This document shows, one piece after another, positions 9,454-20,725 of a DNA stretch of 64,000 nt (its first letter is position 1; the number at the start of each line of letters is the position of its first letter). Location of the stretch: contig JAIXSM010000027.1 in assembly GCA_027484655.1 (NCBI GenBank), forward strand, positions 1-64,000, in the 5' to 3' direction. The translations under genes and the position numbers were made by a program. The notes below the pieces were generated by a model. The model was not told the origin of the DNA. It searched no databases and saw only the letters and a program-made list of their open reading frames with translations. This DNA is from Hyphomicrobiales bacterium. Lineage in GTDB: Bacteria; Pseudomonadota; Alphaproteobacteria; Rhizobiales; Beijerinckiaceae.

Positions 9454-10005
9454 ATGGACTCCTACGAATTCAACAAGATCGCCGGCTCGGTGCTTGGCAC
9501 GCTCGTTTTCCTGATGTTCCTGGGCATCTTTTCCAGCACAATCTACTACGCGCCCAAGCCCAAGACGGCGGGATACGCGCTGCCAGAGGCAGCGGCGCCA
9601 GTTCAGGCTGCAGCCCCCGCAGCGGCTCAGGTCACGCCAGTGGCCCAGCTGCTCGCCGCTGCGGACGCCGGGCGTGGCGCAGGCGTGGCCAAGCAGGCCT
9701 GCGGCACCTGCCACGCCTTCGAGGAAGGCGCGGCGTCCAGGCTCGGCCCGACGTTGGGCGGCCTACTCGGTCGCCAGATCGCCGGGGTCGCCGGCTTCTC
9801 GTATTCCTCTTCCTTGGTCGAGCGCGCCAAGACGGACAAGGTCTGGGGCTACGAGAACCTGAACGCCTTCATCCTTAATCCCAAAGGCTACGCCAGCAAC
9901 ACGAAGATGGCGTATGCCGGCGAAAAGAGCGACACGCGCCGGGGTGATCTCATCGCCTACCTGCGGTCGATCTCCAAGGACGCCCCGCCCGTTCCGGCGC
10001 CCTGA
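9454..10005 (+). CDS. Membrane-anchored cytochrome c, CycM type
   Basis: A 183-residue class I cytochrome c. Residues 10-28 form one uncleaved membrane anchor, followed by an Ala/Pro-rich linker and the heme domain with CGTCH, a LGPTLGGLLGR stretch and the sixth-ligand Met in NTKMAYAG. This layout matches CycM (c552), which carries electrons from the bc1 complex to aa3 oxidase in rhizobia. ATG at 9454 fits GAGAG with 5-bp spacing and the family N-terminus MDSYEFNKIAGSVLG; upstream ATG 9451 and TTG 9442 are also in frame. Ends with a strong terminator. Confidence 0.9.
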   Translation: MDSYEFNKIAGSVLGTLVFLMFLGIFSSTIYYAPKPKTAGYALPEAAAPVQAAAPAAAQVTPVAQLLAAADAGRGAGVAKQACGTCHAFEEGAASRLGPTLGGLLGRQIAGVAGFSYSSSLVERAKTDKVWGYENLNAFILNPKGYASNTKMAYAGEKSDTRRGDLIAYLRSISKDAPPVPAP

Positions 10006-10028
10006 TCGGGTCATAAATCAGCGTCATC

Positions 10029-10055
10029 AAGGCCGGCCCCAGCGCCGGCCTTTTT
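10029..10055 (+). terminator. Rho-independent terminator of the cytochrome c gene
   Basis: GGCCGGC / GCCGGCC perfect 7-bp stem, 6-nt loop, then TTTTTC. It lies 24 bp after the cytochrome stop. Confidence 0.9.
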
Positions 10056-10176
10056 CATTCGGGACTCGAGGTGGCGAGGGCGGCGAAAAGCGACATAATC
10101 TGACGAATCGCGCCGGACCAGGGCCACAGCGCCCGGCAAGCACCGACCAGAGACCCATCGCCCGGAGATGCGCCGC

Positions 10177-12036
10177 ATGATGTTTTCCCGCCGGACAGCC
10201 CTGAAGATCGCCGCCGCCTCCACCGGCGGCTTGTTGCTTCCGGCAGCATCGGCGGCCCGCGAAGAGGTGGAAAGCCACGGGCTCTCCACCTTCGGCGAAC
10301 TGGCTTTGCCCCCAGATTTCAAACACTTTCGCTACGTGAACCCGGATGCGCCCAAAGGCGGAACCCTGCGGCTCCAGATCAAAAGCACGTCAGGCAACCA
10401 GAACTTCGAGACCTTCGACACGCTGCACATCTACGCCTTCAGGGGCGACGGCGCGGCGGGCATGGACGCCACGTTCGACACGCTGATGGCGGGGACCGCC
10501 GACGAGCCCAACTCCATGTACGGGCTGGTCGCACAGTCGGTGCGGGTCTCAAGCGACAAGCTCACCTATCGATTCCTGCTGCGGCCCGAGGCGCGGTTTC
10601 ACGACGGCTCGCCGGTTCGCGCCCAGGACTGCGCCTTCTCCTTCAACATTATGAAGGAGAAGGGGCATCCGCTGTACCGCACGCTGCTGCGCGATCTCGC
10701 TGGCGCCGAGGCGGCCGGCGACAACGAGCTCATCGTCCGCTTCGCGCCCGGACGGGGGCGCGACATCCACCTTTTTGTGGCCAGCCTGCCGATCTTCTCG
10801 CAAGCGTGGTGGAAGGGGCGCGACTTCGAAGGCGCGATGCTGGAGGCGCCTTTGGGGTCCGGCCCATACCGCGTCTCCCGGTTCGAACAGGGCCGGTTTA
10901 TCGAGTTCGAACGCGTGGCGAACTACTGGGGCGCAGCGCTGCCCGTGAACGTGGGTCAAAACAACTTCGACCGCATCCGGTACGACTACTTCCGCGAGCG
11001 CCAGATCGCGTTCGAGGCGTTCAAGTCCGGGCAAATGAATTTCCATGAGGAGTACACCGCACGGTTCTGGGCGACCGGCTACGATTTCCCGGCGGTGCGC
11101 AACGGGCGGGTGCAAAGGATAGAACTGCCCAGCGGCGGAGCCGTGGGCACGCAGGGTTGGGTCTTCAACACCCGTCGCTCGAAGTTCGCCGACCCACGGA
11201 TCCGGGAAGCGTTCAGCCACGCCTTCGATTTCGAGTGGACCAACCGCAACATCATGTACTCGACGTACCGTCGGCTGACCTCCTACTTCGAGAACTCGGA
11301 CATGAAGGCGGACGGCAAACCGGGGCCGGAAGAACTCGCCCTTCTGGAGCCATTTCGCGGCAAGATTCCAGACGAGGCGTTCGCAGATCCCTGGGTTCCG
11401 CCCGCCTCTGACGGCTCCGGCTCCGACCGCGCCATGCTGCGACGCGCCAACGAGTTGCTGATGGCCGCCGGCTGCAAGCGGGACGGCGCCCGGCTGCGGT
11501 TGCCCGATGGCGCGCCTTTCGAGGTCGAATTCCTTGATTCGTCGGGAGCCTTGCGTCCCCACACCGAGCCATTCCAGGCGAACCTGCGGCGCCTGGGGAT
11601 CGAGTCCACGTTCCGGCAGGTGGACGCGGCGCAATACAAGCGACGCCTCGACGCATTCGATTTCGACATCGTGACCACGGCCATGGGCGGATCGCTCACG
11701 CCGGGCGAGGGATTGCGCAACATCTATTCGTCGCAGGCCGCCAAAACGCCGGGCTCACGCAACCTGGTCGGCGTCGCGAGCGAGGCGATTGACGCTATCG
11801 TCGACCGGATCGCCCGTGCGCAGACCCGCGAAGAGCTGACCATCGCCGCACGCGTCCTGGACCGGCTTCTGCGGGCGGGCCGCTATTGGGTGCCCATGTG
11901 GTACAAGGACCGGGCGCTGATTGCGCACTGGGATGTTTTCGGACGCCCGGAAACGACGCCGAAGTACGGTAATGGCGCTCCCGGCATCTGGTGGTGGGAC
12001 GCCGACAAGGCCCGCAAGATCGGCTATCCCGGCTGA
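10177..12036 (+). CDS. yejA: Peptide ABC transporter substrate-binding protein, YejA type
   Basis: A 619-residue extracytoplasmic solute-binding protein family 5 member. The N-terminus MMFSRRTALKIAAAS is a twin-arginine signal (S-R-R-x-x-L-K) followed by a hydrophobic segment and ASAA cleavage site, so export is probably via Tat. HGLSTFGELALPPDFKHF and YVNPDAPKGGTLR are typical of YejA. ATG at 10177 has GGAG 9 bp upstream; ATGs at 10168 and 10180 are alternatives. First gene of yejA-yejB-yejE-yejF, which imports oligopeptides and, in enterics, the peptide-nucleotide antibiotic microcin C. Confidence 0.93.
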   Translation: MMFSRRTALKIAAASTGGLLLPAASAAREEVESHGLSTFGELALPPDFKHFRYVNPDAPKGGTLRLQIKSTSGNQNFETFDTLHIYAFRGDGAAGMDATFDTLMAGTADEPNSMYGLVAQSVRVSSDKLTYRFLLRPEARFHDGSPVRAQDCAFSFNIMKEKGHPLYRTLLRDLAGAEAAGDNELIVRFAPGRGRDIHLFVASLPIFSQAWWKGRDFEGAMLEAPLGSGPYRVSRFEQGRFIEFERVANYWGAALPVNVGQNNFDRIRYDYFRERQIAFEAFKSGQMNFHEEYTARFWATGYDFPAVRNGRVQRIELPSGGAVGTQGWVFNTRRSKFADPRIREAFSHAFDFEWTNRNIMYSTYRRLTSYFENSDMKADGKPGPEELALLEPFRGKIPDEAFADPWVPPASDGSGSDRAMLRRANELLMAAGCKRDGARLRLPDGAPFEVEFLDSSGALRPHTEPFQANLRRLGIESTFRQVDAAQYKRRLDAFDFDIVTTAMGGSLTPGEGLRNIYSSQAAKTPGSRNLVGVASEAIDAIVDRIARAQTREELTIAARVLDRLLRAGRYWVPMWYKDRALIAHWDVFGRPETTPKYGNGAPGIWWWDADKARKIGYPG

Positions 12037-12060
12037 GACCTCGAAGGAAAGACGGAGCCG

Positions 12061-13152
12061 ATGCTCGCTTACATCTCGCGTCGCATCCTGCTGATGATTC
12101 CGACGCTGCTCGGCATCCTGCTGATCTCCTTCGCCATCGTGCAGTTCGCGCCCGGAGGGCCGGTCGAGCGCATCATGGCGCAGTTGCAGGGCATGGACGC
12201 GGGCGCGACCTCCCGCTTCAGCGGCGGCGCCGGCGACATCGGCTCAGCCCAGATGCAGGCGGCGGACACCGGTTATCGGGGCGCGCAGGGTCTGGACCAG
12301 AAACTCATCGAAGAGCTCAACCGGCAGTTTGGGTTCGACCGGCCCGCGCACGAGCGCTTCATCAAGATGGTGGGAGATTACATCACCCTTGATTTTGGCA
12401 AGAGCTTCTACCGTGACGCGCCGGTCCTGCAACTTATCAAGGAGAAGCTTCCCGTCTCCATTTCGCTCGGCTTATGGATGACGCTGCTCTCCTATGCGAT
12501 CTCGATCCCGCTGGGCATCCGCAAGGCCGTGCGCGACGGCACGCCCTTCGACACGTGGACGTCGGCTGTGGTGATCGTGGGCTATGCGATCCCGAGCTTT
12601 CTGTTCGCTGTGCTTCTCGTGGTGCTGTTTGCGGGCGGTTCATTCTGGCAGATCTTTCCGCTCCGCGGGCTCACATCCGACAACTGGAGCGAACTCAGCG
12701 CGCTGGAAAAGGTCGCGGACTATTTTTGGCACATCGCGCTGCCGATCACAGCGATGACCATCGGCGCCTTCGCCACGTCCACATTCCTCACCAAGAACTC
12801 CTTCCTCGACGAGATCCGCAAGCAGTATGTGCAGACCGCGCGCATGAAAGGGCTTACCGAGCGGCAGGTGCTCTACGGGCATGTGTTCCGTAACGCGATG
12901 CTCATCGTCATCGCCGGCTTCCCAGGCGCGTTCATCCATGCGTTCTTCACGGGCTCATTGCTGATCGAGAACATCTTCAGTCTGGACGGACTGGGGCTCT
13001 TGTCGTTCGAGTCCATCGTCAATCGCGATTACCCCGTCGTGTTCGCCAATCTCTACATCTTCGCGTTGCTGGGTCTCGTGGTGAACCTGCTCTCCGACCT
13101 CATGTACACCTGGATCGATCCGCGGATCGATTTCGAGACGCGGGAGGTCTGA
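12061..13152 (+). CDS. yejB: Peptide ABC transporter permease, YejB type
   Basis: Inner-membrane permease of the DppB/OppB family, 363 residues. The first membrane helix (SRRILLMIPTLLGILLISFAIVQF) is followed by the long periplasmic loop typical of YejB, then the core of five helices with the EAA-like segment QTARMKGLTERQVLYGHVFRNA that contacts the ATPase. It begins 24 bp after yejA with GGAG upstream of ATG. yejE starts one base after its stop. Confidence 0.95.
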   Translation: MLAYISRRILLMIPTLLGILLISFAIVQFAPGGPVERIMAQLQGMDAGATSRFSGGAGDIGSAQMQAADTGYRGAQGLDQKLIEELNRQFGFDRPAHERFIKMVGDYITLDFGKSFYRDAPVLQLIKEKLPVSISLGLWMTLLSYAISIPLGIRKAVRDGTPFDTWTSAVVIVGYAIPSFLFAVLLVVLFAGGSFWQIFPLRGLTSDNWSELSALEKVADYFWHIALPITAMTIGAFATSTFLTKNSFLDEIRKQYVQTARMKGLTERQVLYGHVFRNAMLIVIAGFPGAFIHAFFTGSLLIENIFSLDGLGLLSFESIVNRDYPVVFANLYIFALLGLVVNLLSDLMYTWIDPRIDFETREV

Positions 13153-13153
13153 T

Positions 13154-14323
13154 ATGGCCATCGCTGCGAACGATCCCGTCGCCCGCGCCGCAGCGGACAA
13201 GACGCTGGCTTCAACACGCGGGCGCTTCAGCCTGTCGCCCATGAATCGACGCAGGTTGCATAACTTCCGCGCCAACCGCCGCGGCTACGTATCATTCTGG
13301 ATTTTCGCGGTGCTCTTCGTCCTCTCGCTTGGAGCGGAATTCATCGCCAACGATCGTCCGATTCTGGTGTCTTACAAGGGCGAGCTCCTGTCGCCGGTTT
13401 TCAAAAACTATCCGGAAGAGAAGTTCGGCGGGTTTCTCGCAGAGACAGACTACAGGGATCGCGTGATCGCCCGGGAGATCGAAGCCCATGGCTGGATGCT
13501 CTGGCCGCCGGTGCGCTTTTCCCATCGCACGCACAACTACGATTTGCCGACGCCGGCTCCATCACCGCCCACATGGATGCTCTCGGACGGGCAATGCGCT
13601 CCGGTGGCGGCAAAACTCGGCGTCGAGAACGGCGGCTGCCGCCACATTGAATGGAACTGGCTTGGGACTGACGATCAGGGAAGGGATGTGCTTGCCCGGC
13701 TCATCTACGGCTTCCGCATATCCGTGCTGTTCGGGCTCATTCTCGCGGTTCTGTCCTCGATCATCGGCGTGTTCGCCGGAGCGATCCAGGGCTACTTCGG
13801 CGGCTGGACGGATCTGATCTTCCAGCGCTTCATCGAGATCTGGTCGTCGCTGCCGCACCTCTACCTGCTGATTATCGTCTCTTCGATCATAATGCCAAGC
13901 TTCTTCATCCTGCTTGGCATCCTGCTGCTGTTCTCCTGGGTGACCCTCGTTCATGTGGTGCGCGCGGAATTCCTGCGCGCGCGCAACTTCGAGTACGTGA
14001 ACGCCGCCCGCGCCCTTGGCCTCTCGAACGCAAAGATCATGTTCCGGCATCTCCTGCCGAACGCCATGGTGGCGACGCTGACGTTCCTGCCATTTGTCCT
14101 GAACGCGTCGATCACCACGCTCACCTCCCTCGATTTCCTTGGGTTCGGACTGCCGCCGGGCTCGCCTTCGCTGGGCGAACTGCTGCTCCAGGGCAAATCG
14201 CACCTTCAGGCGCCATGGCTGGGGCTGACGGGCTTTTTCGTGATCGCCGGTATGCTGTCGCTGCTGGTGTTTGTCGGCGAGGCGGTGCGCGACGCCTTCG
14301 ATCCGCGCAAGACGTTCGCGTGA
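13154..14323 (+). CDS. yejE: Peptide ABC transporter permease, YejE type
   Basis: Second inner-membrane permease, DppC/OppC family, 389 residues. The N-terminal RRRLHNFRANRRGYVSFWIF is the usual OppC_N segment; a large periplasmic part with WNWLGTDDQGRDVLARLIYGFR precedes the permease core, and the ATPase-contacting loop is YVNAARALGLSNAKIMFRHLLPNA. Only one base separates it from yejB, and yejF starts 10 bp after its stop. Confidence 0.95.
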   Translation: MAIAANDPVARAAADKTLASTRGRFSLSPMNRRRLHNFRANRRGYVSFWIFAVLFVLSLGAEFIANDRPILVSYKGELLSPVFKNYPEEKFGGFLAETDYRDRVIAREIEAHGWMLWPPVRFSHRTHNYDLPTPAPSPPTWMLSDGQCAPVAAKLGVENGGCRHIEWNWLGTDDQGRDVLARLIYGFRISVLFGLILAVLSSIIGVFAGAIQGYFGGWTDLIFQRFIEIWSSLPHLYLLIIVSSIIMPSFFILLGILLLFSWVTLVHVVRAEFLRARNFEYVNAARALGLSNAKIMFRHLLPNAMVATLTFLPFVLNASITTLTSLDFLGFGLPPGSPSLGELLLQGKSHLQAPWLGLTGFFVIAGMLSLLVFVGEAVRDAFDPRKTFA

Positions 14324-14333
14324 GGGCGCAGCG

Positions 14334-15983
14334 ATGACCGATGACAACACCAGCGCATCGACCGCCCTCCTCGACGTGCGCGATCTCTCGGTAGCATTTC
14401 ACCAGGGTGGCCAAACCTCTGTCGCTGTCGAGGGCGTGTCCTTCACGCTGCAGCGGGGCCGCACGCTGGCGCTTGTCGGCGAGTCGGGCTCTGGCAAGTC
14501 GGTGACAGCGCTGTCGATCGTCAAGCTGCTTGGCGCGACGTCCGCCACATATCCCTCGGGCGAGATTCTCTTTGAGGGCCGCAACCTGCTGGAGGCCTCG
14601 GAAGACCAGCTGCGCGCGGTGCGCGGAAACAAAATCACCATGGTCTTTCAGGAGCCCATGACGTCGCTCAATCCGCTCCACCCCATCTCGCGGCAGATCG
14701 GCGAGATACTGGAATTGCATGGATTGCGCGGCGCCGAAAAGGTCAAGGCGCGCATCATCGAGTTGCTCACCGACGTCGGCATTCCGGACCCTGAAACACG
14801 CCTCGACGCCTACCCCCACCAGTTGTCGGGCGGACAGCGCCAGCGTGTGATGATCGCCATGGCGCTGGCCAACCGACCAGACCTGTTCATCGCGGATGAG
14901 CCGACCACGGCGCTCGACGTCACGGTGCAGGCGCAGATCCTGAAGCTCCTGAAGGATCTGCAGACGCGTCTGGGCATGGCGATGCTCTTCATCACCCATG
15001 ATCTGGGCATCGTGCGCAAGATCGCCGACGACGTCTGCGTGATGCAGAAGGGCCGCATCGTCGAGGCGGGCCCAGTCGAGCGCGTTTTCAGCGCCCCGCA
15101 GCACGCCTACACCCGCGCGCTACTGGCCGCAGAACCCAAAGGCGTCGCACCGCAGTACGATGACACCGCGCCAGTCGTCGCGGAGGTCGAGAACCTGAAG
15201 GTCTGGTTCCCCATCAAGCGCGGGTTTTTGCGCAAGACCGTGGGGCACATAAAGGCGGTGGACGGTGTGTCCCTGCGCGTGCGTGAAGGCCAGACCGTCG
15301 GCGTGGTGGGCGAATCCGGCTCTGGCAAGACGACGCTTGGCCTCGCCATTCTGCGCCTCATTCGCTCCGAGGGCCCGGTGCTGTTTCTGGGCGAGCGCAT
15401 CGACGCGCACTCGTCTTCACAGATGCGTCCACTGCGCAAGCACATGCAGATCGTTTTCCAGGATCCGTACGGTTCGCTTTCGCCACGCATGTCCGTCGCT
15501 GACATCGTCGCGGAAGGTCTCGAGGTCCAGAATCCCGGGCTGACGTATGATGCGCGGCGCGAGATCGTGGCGCGCGCGCTGGCGGACACCGGGCTCGATC
15601 CCGCGACCATGGACCGGTACCCGCACGAGTTCTCCGGCGGTCAGCGCCAGCGCATCGCCATCGCGCGCGCCATGGCGCTGGAGCCCCGGTTTGTGGTGCT
15701 GGATGAGCCGACATCAGCGCTGGACATGTCCGTTCAGGCGCAGATCGTCGATCTTCTGCGCGACCTTCAGGCGCGTCGAAAGCTTGCGTTCATGTTCATC
15801 AGCCATGATCTCAAGGTTGTGCGCGCGCTGGCCTCGGAGGTGATGGTGATGCGGCATGGAAAGGTCGTGGAGCAGGGAATCGCCTCGGAGGTGTTCGCCG
15901 CGCCGCAGGAGGCCTACACGCGCGCGCTGTTCGCCGCTGCGTTCAACATGGAAGCAGACCCGACCGGAGTCGTCAGCCAGTAG
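14334..15983 (+). CDS. yejF: Peptide ABC transporter ATP-binding protein, YejF type (two ABC domains)
   Basis: 549 residues with two complete nucleotide-binding domains. First: Walker [10 protein letters not shown], signature LSGGQRQRV, Walker [12 protein letters not shown]. Second: [32 protein letters not shown]. Each is followed by the oligopeptide-ABC C-terminal segment ([12 protein letters not shown] and [12 protein letters not shown]). The start is ATG 14334, 10 bp after yejE. The stop codon TAG directly abuts the ATG of deoB, which suggests one transcript. Confidence 0.96.
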   Translation: MTDDNTSASTALLDVRDLSVAFHQGGQTSVAVEGVSFTLQRGRTLALVGESGSGKSVTALSIVKLLGATSATYPSGEILFEGRNLLEASEDQLRAVRGNKITMVFQEPMTSLNPLHPISRQIGEILELHGLRGAEKVKARIIELLTDVGIPDPETRLDAYPHQLSGGQRQRVMIAMALANRPDLFIADEPTTALDVTVQAQILKLLKDLQTRLGMAMLFITHDLGIVRKIADDVCVMQKGRIVEAGPVERVFSAPQHAYTRALLAAEPKGVAPQYDDTAPVVAEVENLKVWFPIKRGFLRKTVGHIKAVDGVSLRVREGQTVGVVGESGSGKTTLGLAILRLIRSEGPVLFLGERIDAHSSSQMRPLRKHMQIVFQDPYGSLSPRMSVADIVAEGLEVQNPGLTYDARREIVARALADTGLDPATMDRYPHEFSGGQRQRIAIARAMALEPRFVVLDEPTSALDMSVQAQIVDLLRDLQARRKLAFMFISHDLKVVRALASEVMVMRHGKVVEQGIASEVFAAPQEAYTRALFAAAFNMEADPTGVVSQ

Positions 15984-17203
15984 ATGGCGCGCGCGTTCAT
16001 TATCGTCATCGACTCCCTTGGCTGCGGCGGGGCGTCTGACGCGGACAAGTACGACGACGCGGGCGCCGACACGCTCGGCCACATCGCGCAGGCCTGCGCG
16101 CGCGGGCTGGCCGACGCGGCAGGACGGAGCGGCCCGTTGCGCGTTCCAATGCTGGCGTCGCTGGGTCTGGCTATCGCTGCGGAGCATTCCACTGGCAGAA
16201 GCCTGCCCGGCGTGGCGCGGGCGCTTGCGGCGGACGCCTCCGCCGGTTGCGCGTACGAGGCGTCTCACGGCAAGGACACATTGATGGGGCACTGGGAGAT
16301 AGCAGGCGCCCCATTGGAAGGGCCCCTTGGCTATCTGCCTCGCTCGGGCCCTGCGTTTCCGGAAGATCTCGTGGATGAGATAACGAGGCGCGCCGCTGTG
16401 CCCGGGCTCATCGGCCTGCGCCATGGCGATGGGCTCGCGATGATCGAGGATCTGGGCGAGGAGCACGTCGCCACAGGCAAGCCGATCATTTACACATCAG
16501 CCGATTCAGTAATCCAGATCGCCGCTCACGAAGAGATGTTCGGGCGCGATCGCCTCTATCGCGTATGCGAGCTGACGCGCGAACTCACGAACCCGATGTG
16601 CATCGGCCGGATCATCGCCCGCCCCTTCACAGGACCGCACGCGGGCGCGTTTCGACGCACGTCTCACCGGCGGGATTATCCGTTGCCCCCGCCCAAAGGC
16701 AATGTGCTCGATCGCGCCGACGCCGCAGGACGCCAGATTATCTCTGTCGGCAAGATCGGGGACATCTTTGCGCACCGCGCCACGGGGCGTCTGCTCAAGG
16801 GCCGCGACGACATGGACCTGTTCGACCAGATGCTGGCGGCCATGGACGGCCTCGCAGACGGCGGCCTCCTGTTCGCCAATTTCGTCGATCTGGACACCAA
16901 CTTTGGCCACCGACGCGATGTGGCGGGCTATGCCGCTGGCCTCGAGCGACTGGACGCGCGCCTGCCCGTGTTTCTTGAACGCCTGCGCCCCGGCGACCTG
17001 TGCGTAGTCACCGCCGACCATGGCAACGACCCTACGTGGACAGGCTCCGATCACACGCGCGAAAATGTGCCGGTGCTGCAGTTTCACCGCGGTGGCGGGC
17101 GAAACACGATCGGCCGACGCGCCACATTCGCCGACATCGGCGCCACCGTAGCAACGCACTTGCGCTTGGGCCCGACAGCTGCCGGCGTCTCTTGGCTTGA
17201 CCC

Positions 17204-17210
<7 letters not shown>
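15984..17210 (+). CDS. deoB: Phosphopentomutase
   Basis: Interconverts (deoxy)ribose 1-phosphate and 5-phosphate in nucleoside salvage. The 408-residue protein opens with IIVIDSLGCGGASDADKYDDAGADTLGHI (metal-binding Asp and the catalytic Thr region of the alkaline phosphatase superfamily), has DTLMGHWEIAG, and the C-terminal metal sites VDLDTNFGHRRD and VTADHGNDPTW..DHTRE. It starts at the base after the yejF stop (TAG|ATG), so it seems to be the last gene of the yej operon. The gene is convergent with ggt and overlaps its end by 7 bp. Confidence 0.95.
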
Positions 17211-18958
<1,748 letters not shown>

Positions 18959-18961
18959 GCG

Positions 18962-19798
18962 TCAGTTGCCCCAGCGGTCGCGCCAGAGGGACTCGCCGAC
19001 CATGCAGTCCACGCGGGGCGCGCGCGCCTGGACCCGAATGAAGTCACCTACGGGAACTTCGATCCGCACGGGCGAGCGCCACGCGACCTCCTGCACGAGC
19101 TTGTTGCGAGTCGCTTCCAGAAACTGGTCGCGGTTGCGGATTGGAATCGAGAAGGCGCCCGGACCACCGATCACGCAGTCCTCATAGTACTCGTCCAGAT
19201 TTGCGATATCGCTGAAACCCCACGACGAGGGGCGCAGGAGCAGGGGAAGTCCGTTGATGATGACCCCTGCGCGGACAGCGTCGTCCCGGGCGAGGGTCAC
19301 CGGCCTGCCGGCGTTGTTGGTGCCATCGCCGGAAACATCGATCACGCGACGCAGGCCGTGAAAACCGTTGTTCTGGAACATGCGCATCGCTTCATCGATC
19401 GCCCCGGAAATGGAGGTGCGGCGCGCGCGCCGGTACGGCGCCTCCGAAAGACGGTCGGCCACCGCCCGCGCGCTCTCGGCGCCGTCGATGACCGTCCAGG
19501 GCAAAAGCACATCCTGATCCGTGTCGGACGCCCATTGCATGTAGGCGACTGCGATCTTCCCGTAAGGGCCAGACGCGACCGCTTTCAGAAACTGGGGTGA
19601 GAGAAGCGCCTGCACATACCCTTCGCGCTGCAGGCGCTGTTCTTCCGGATCCATGGAGTAGGACACGTCCACCGCAAGAACAAGCTCAAGGTCAACTTCG
19701 ACCTCGCCGTCTTTCGCATGCGCGGGACCAATTGCAGGCCATGCGGCGAAAAAGGCCAAGGTCAGGCACAGCCACGCGCAACGAAGAAGCTTCAGCAT
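18962..19798 (-). CDS. DUF1194 family VWA-like secreted protein
   Basis: A 278-residue protein from ATG 19798 (SD GAGGGG, 7-bp spacing). Residues 1-28 form a signal peptide ending in AHA. The remainder is a von Willebrand factor A-like fold: LVLAVDVSYSMD contains the DxSxS metal site (MIDAS), TSISGAIDEAM carries the conserved Thr/Ser, and IDVSGDGTNN gives the third metal-site Asp. This corresponds to DUF1194, common and uncharacterised in alphaproteobacteria. It is cotranscribed with ggt, and its promoter region is shared with the divergent hsp20. Confidence 0.88.
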   Translation of the reverse strand: MLKLLRCAWLCLTLAFFAAWPAIGPAHAKDGEVEVDLELVLAVDVSYSMDPEEQRLQREGYVQALLSPQFLKAVASGPYGKIAVAYMQWASDTDQDVLLPWTVIDGAESARAVADRLSEAPYRRARRTSISGAIDEAMRMFQNNGFHGLRRVIDVSGDGTNNAGRPVTLARDDAVRAGVIINGLPLLLRPSSWGFSDIANLDEYYEDCVIGGPGAFSIPIRNRDQFLEATRNKLVQEVAWRSPVRIEVPVGDFIRVQARAPRVDCMVGESLWRDRWGN

Positions 19799-19876
19799 CG
19801 GAGAACCCCTCACGCGCCCAGAATGCCATGAACGACGCCCCGCGCAAGGCGCGACGCCGGCCTCCCGGCGCAGCCT

Positions 19877-19904
19877 CTTGAACGCCTTCGCGCCGTCGCC
19901 ATAT
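19877..19904 (+). promoter_or_regulatory. RpoH-type heat-shock promoter of hsp20
   Basis: CTTGAA (19877-19882) and CCATAT (19899-19904) with 16 bp between, close to the alphaproteobacterial RpoH pattern (CTTGAA-like -35 and CCnnATAT-like -10). The expected start site is near 19911, leaving a leader of about 66 nt. Confidence 0.7.
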
Positions 19905-19976
19905 CTGGAAGCGCAGTCGTTGCCTTCAGGTCGCCGTCAGGGTCCTGAAGCGAGGCGCCTCACGAGGGCTTCGCCA

Positions 19977-20405
19977 ATGTCACGGGTTCCGAGTTTGAAT
20001 TCACCTTTCCTCCTGGGGTTTGACGACATCGAGCGAGCGCTCGACCGGGTCACGCGCAGCGGATCGGATGGCTATCCACCCTACAACATCGAGCGCCTTC
20101 CCAAGAGCGATTCCGCGCCTGAACGCCTCCGGATCACCCTCGCTGTGGCGGGGTTCACCCAGGATCAGCTCGACATCACACTGGAGGAGCGGCAACTCAT
20201 GATCCGCGGTCGCCAGCAGGAGGACAAGGAACGGGTGTTCCTGCACCGCGGCATCGCCGCGCGGCAGTTTCAGCGCACATTTCTGCTCGCGGAAGGCATG
20301 CAGGTGCAGGGCGCGGAACTGACGAACGGGCTCCTTTCGGTGGATCTCGCCCGGCCCGAGCCGGAGAGGATCGTGCAACGGATCAACATCACCTCGCGCG
20401 GCTGA
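19977..20405 (+). CDS. Small heat-shock protein, Hsp20 / alpha-crystallin family
   Basis: A 142-residue holdase chaperone. The N-terminus FLLGFDDIERALDRV is the class A type of rhizobial Hsp20. The alpha-crystallin domain runs from about residue 35 to 130 (YNIERLPKSDSAPERLRITLAVAGF, then RQLMIRGRQ, FQRTFLLAEGMQVQGAEL), with the conserved beta-strand motif GLLSVDL. ATG at 19977 fits SD GAGGG with 8-bp spacing; the longer open frame upstream contains the promoter and is not coding. Followed by a DUF1150 gene, the usual partner. Confidence 0.94.
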   Translation: MSRVPSLNSPFLLGFDDIERALDRVTRSGSDGYPPYNIERLPKSDSAPERLRITLAVAGFTQDQLDITLEERQLMIRGRQQEDKERVFLHRGIAARQFQRTFLLAEGMQVQGAELTNGLLSVDLARPEPERIVQRINITSRG

Positions 20406-20463
20406 ACGGCGCGCCTATCGCGGGCCCATCAGGGACGCAAAAGAGAGGACGACCATTAACAAG

Positions 20464-20715
20464 ATGACCACGCCACACGCACCGCTCACCCCGGAGCAGT
20501 TCGCCCACCTGGGTGGGGGCGCCATCGCCTACGTCAAGCCGCTGCGTTCCGAAGATGCAGCCCGCCTGTTCCCTCAGATCGAGGGCTTGCAGCCCGGCAT
20601 GAAGCTGTTTGCGCTCCTCGGCGCCGACGGCAGCCCGATCATGCTGACCGACTCGCGCGACGCGGCCATCGCCAACGCATGGCAACATGAGTTGCAGACG
20701 GTCAGCCTGCACTGA
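20464..20715 (+). CDS. DUF1150 family protein
   Basis: An 83-residue protein (EQFAHLGGGAIAYVKPLRSEDAARLFP) of the DUF1150 family, which in Hyphomicrobiales nearly always follows an hsp20 gene and is heat-induced with it. It has no signal peptide or membrane segment, and its role is unknown. The first ATG is at 20464, but the best Shine-Dalgarno (GAGAGG, 20443-20448) is placed for an in-frame ATT at 20455, so an ATT start adding three residues is possible. It is convergent with the PBP gene, 10 bp apart. Confidence 0.85.
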   Translation: MTTPHAPLTPEQFAHLGGGAIAYVKPLRSEDAARLFPQIEGLQPGMKLFALLGADGSPIMLTDSRDAAIANAWQHELQTVSLH

Positions 20716-20725
20716 AGCCGCGCCT

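Noticed and set aside
10870-10890. tRNA T-arm-like GGTTCGAAC
   Set aside because: In the middle of yejA, without acceptor or anticodon stems.
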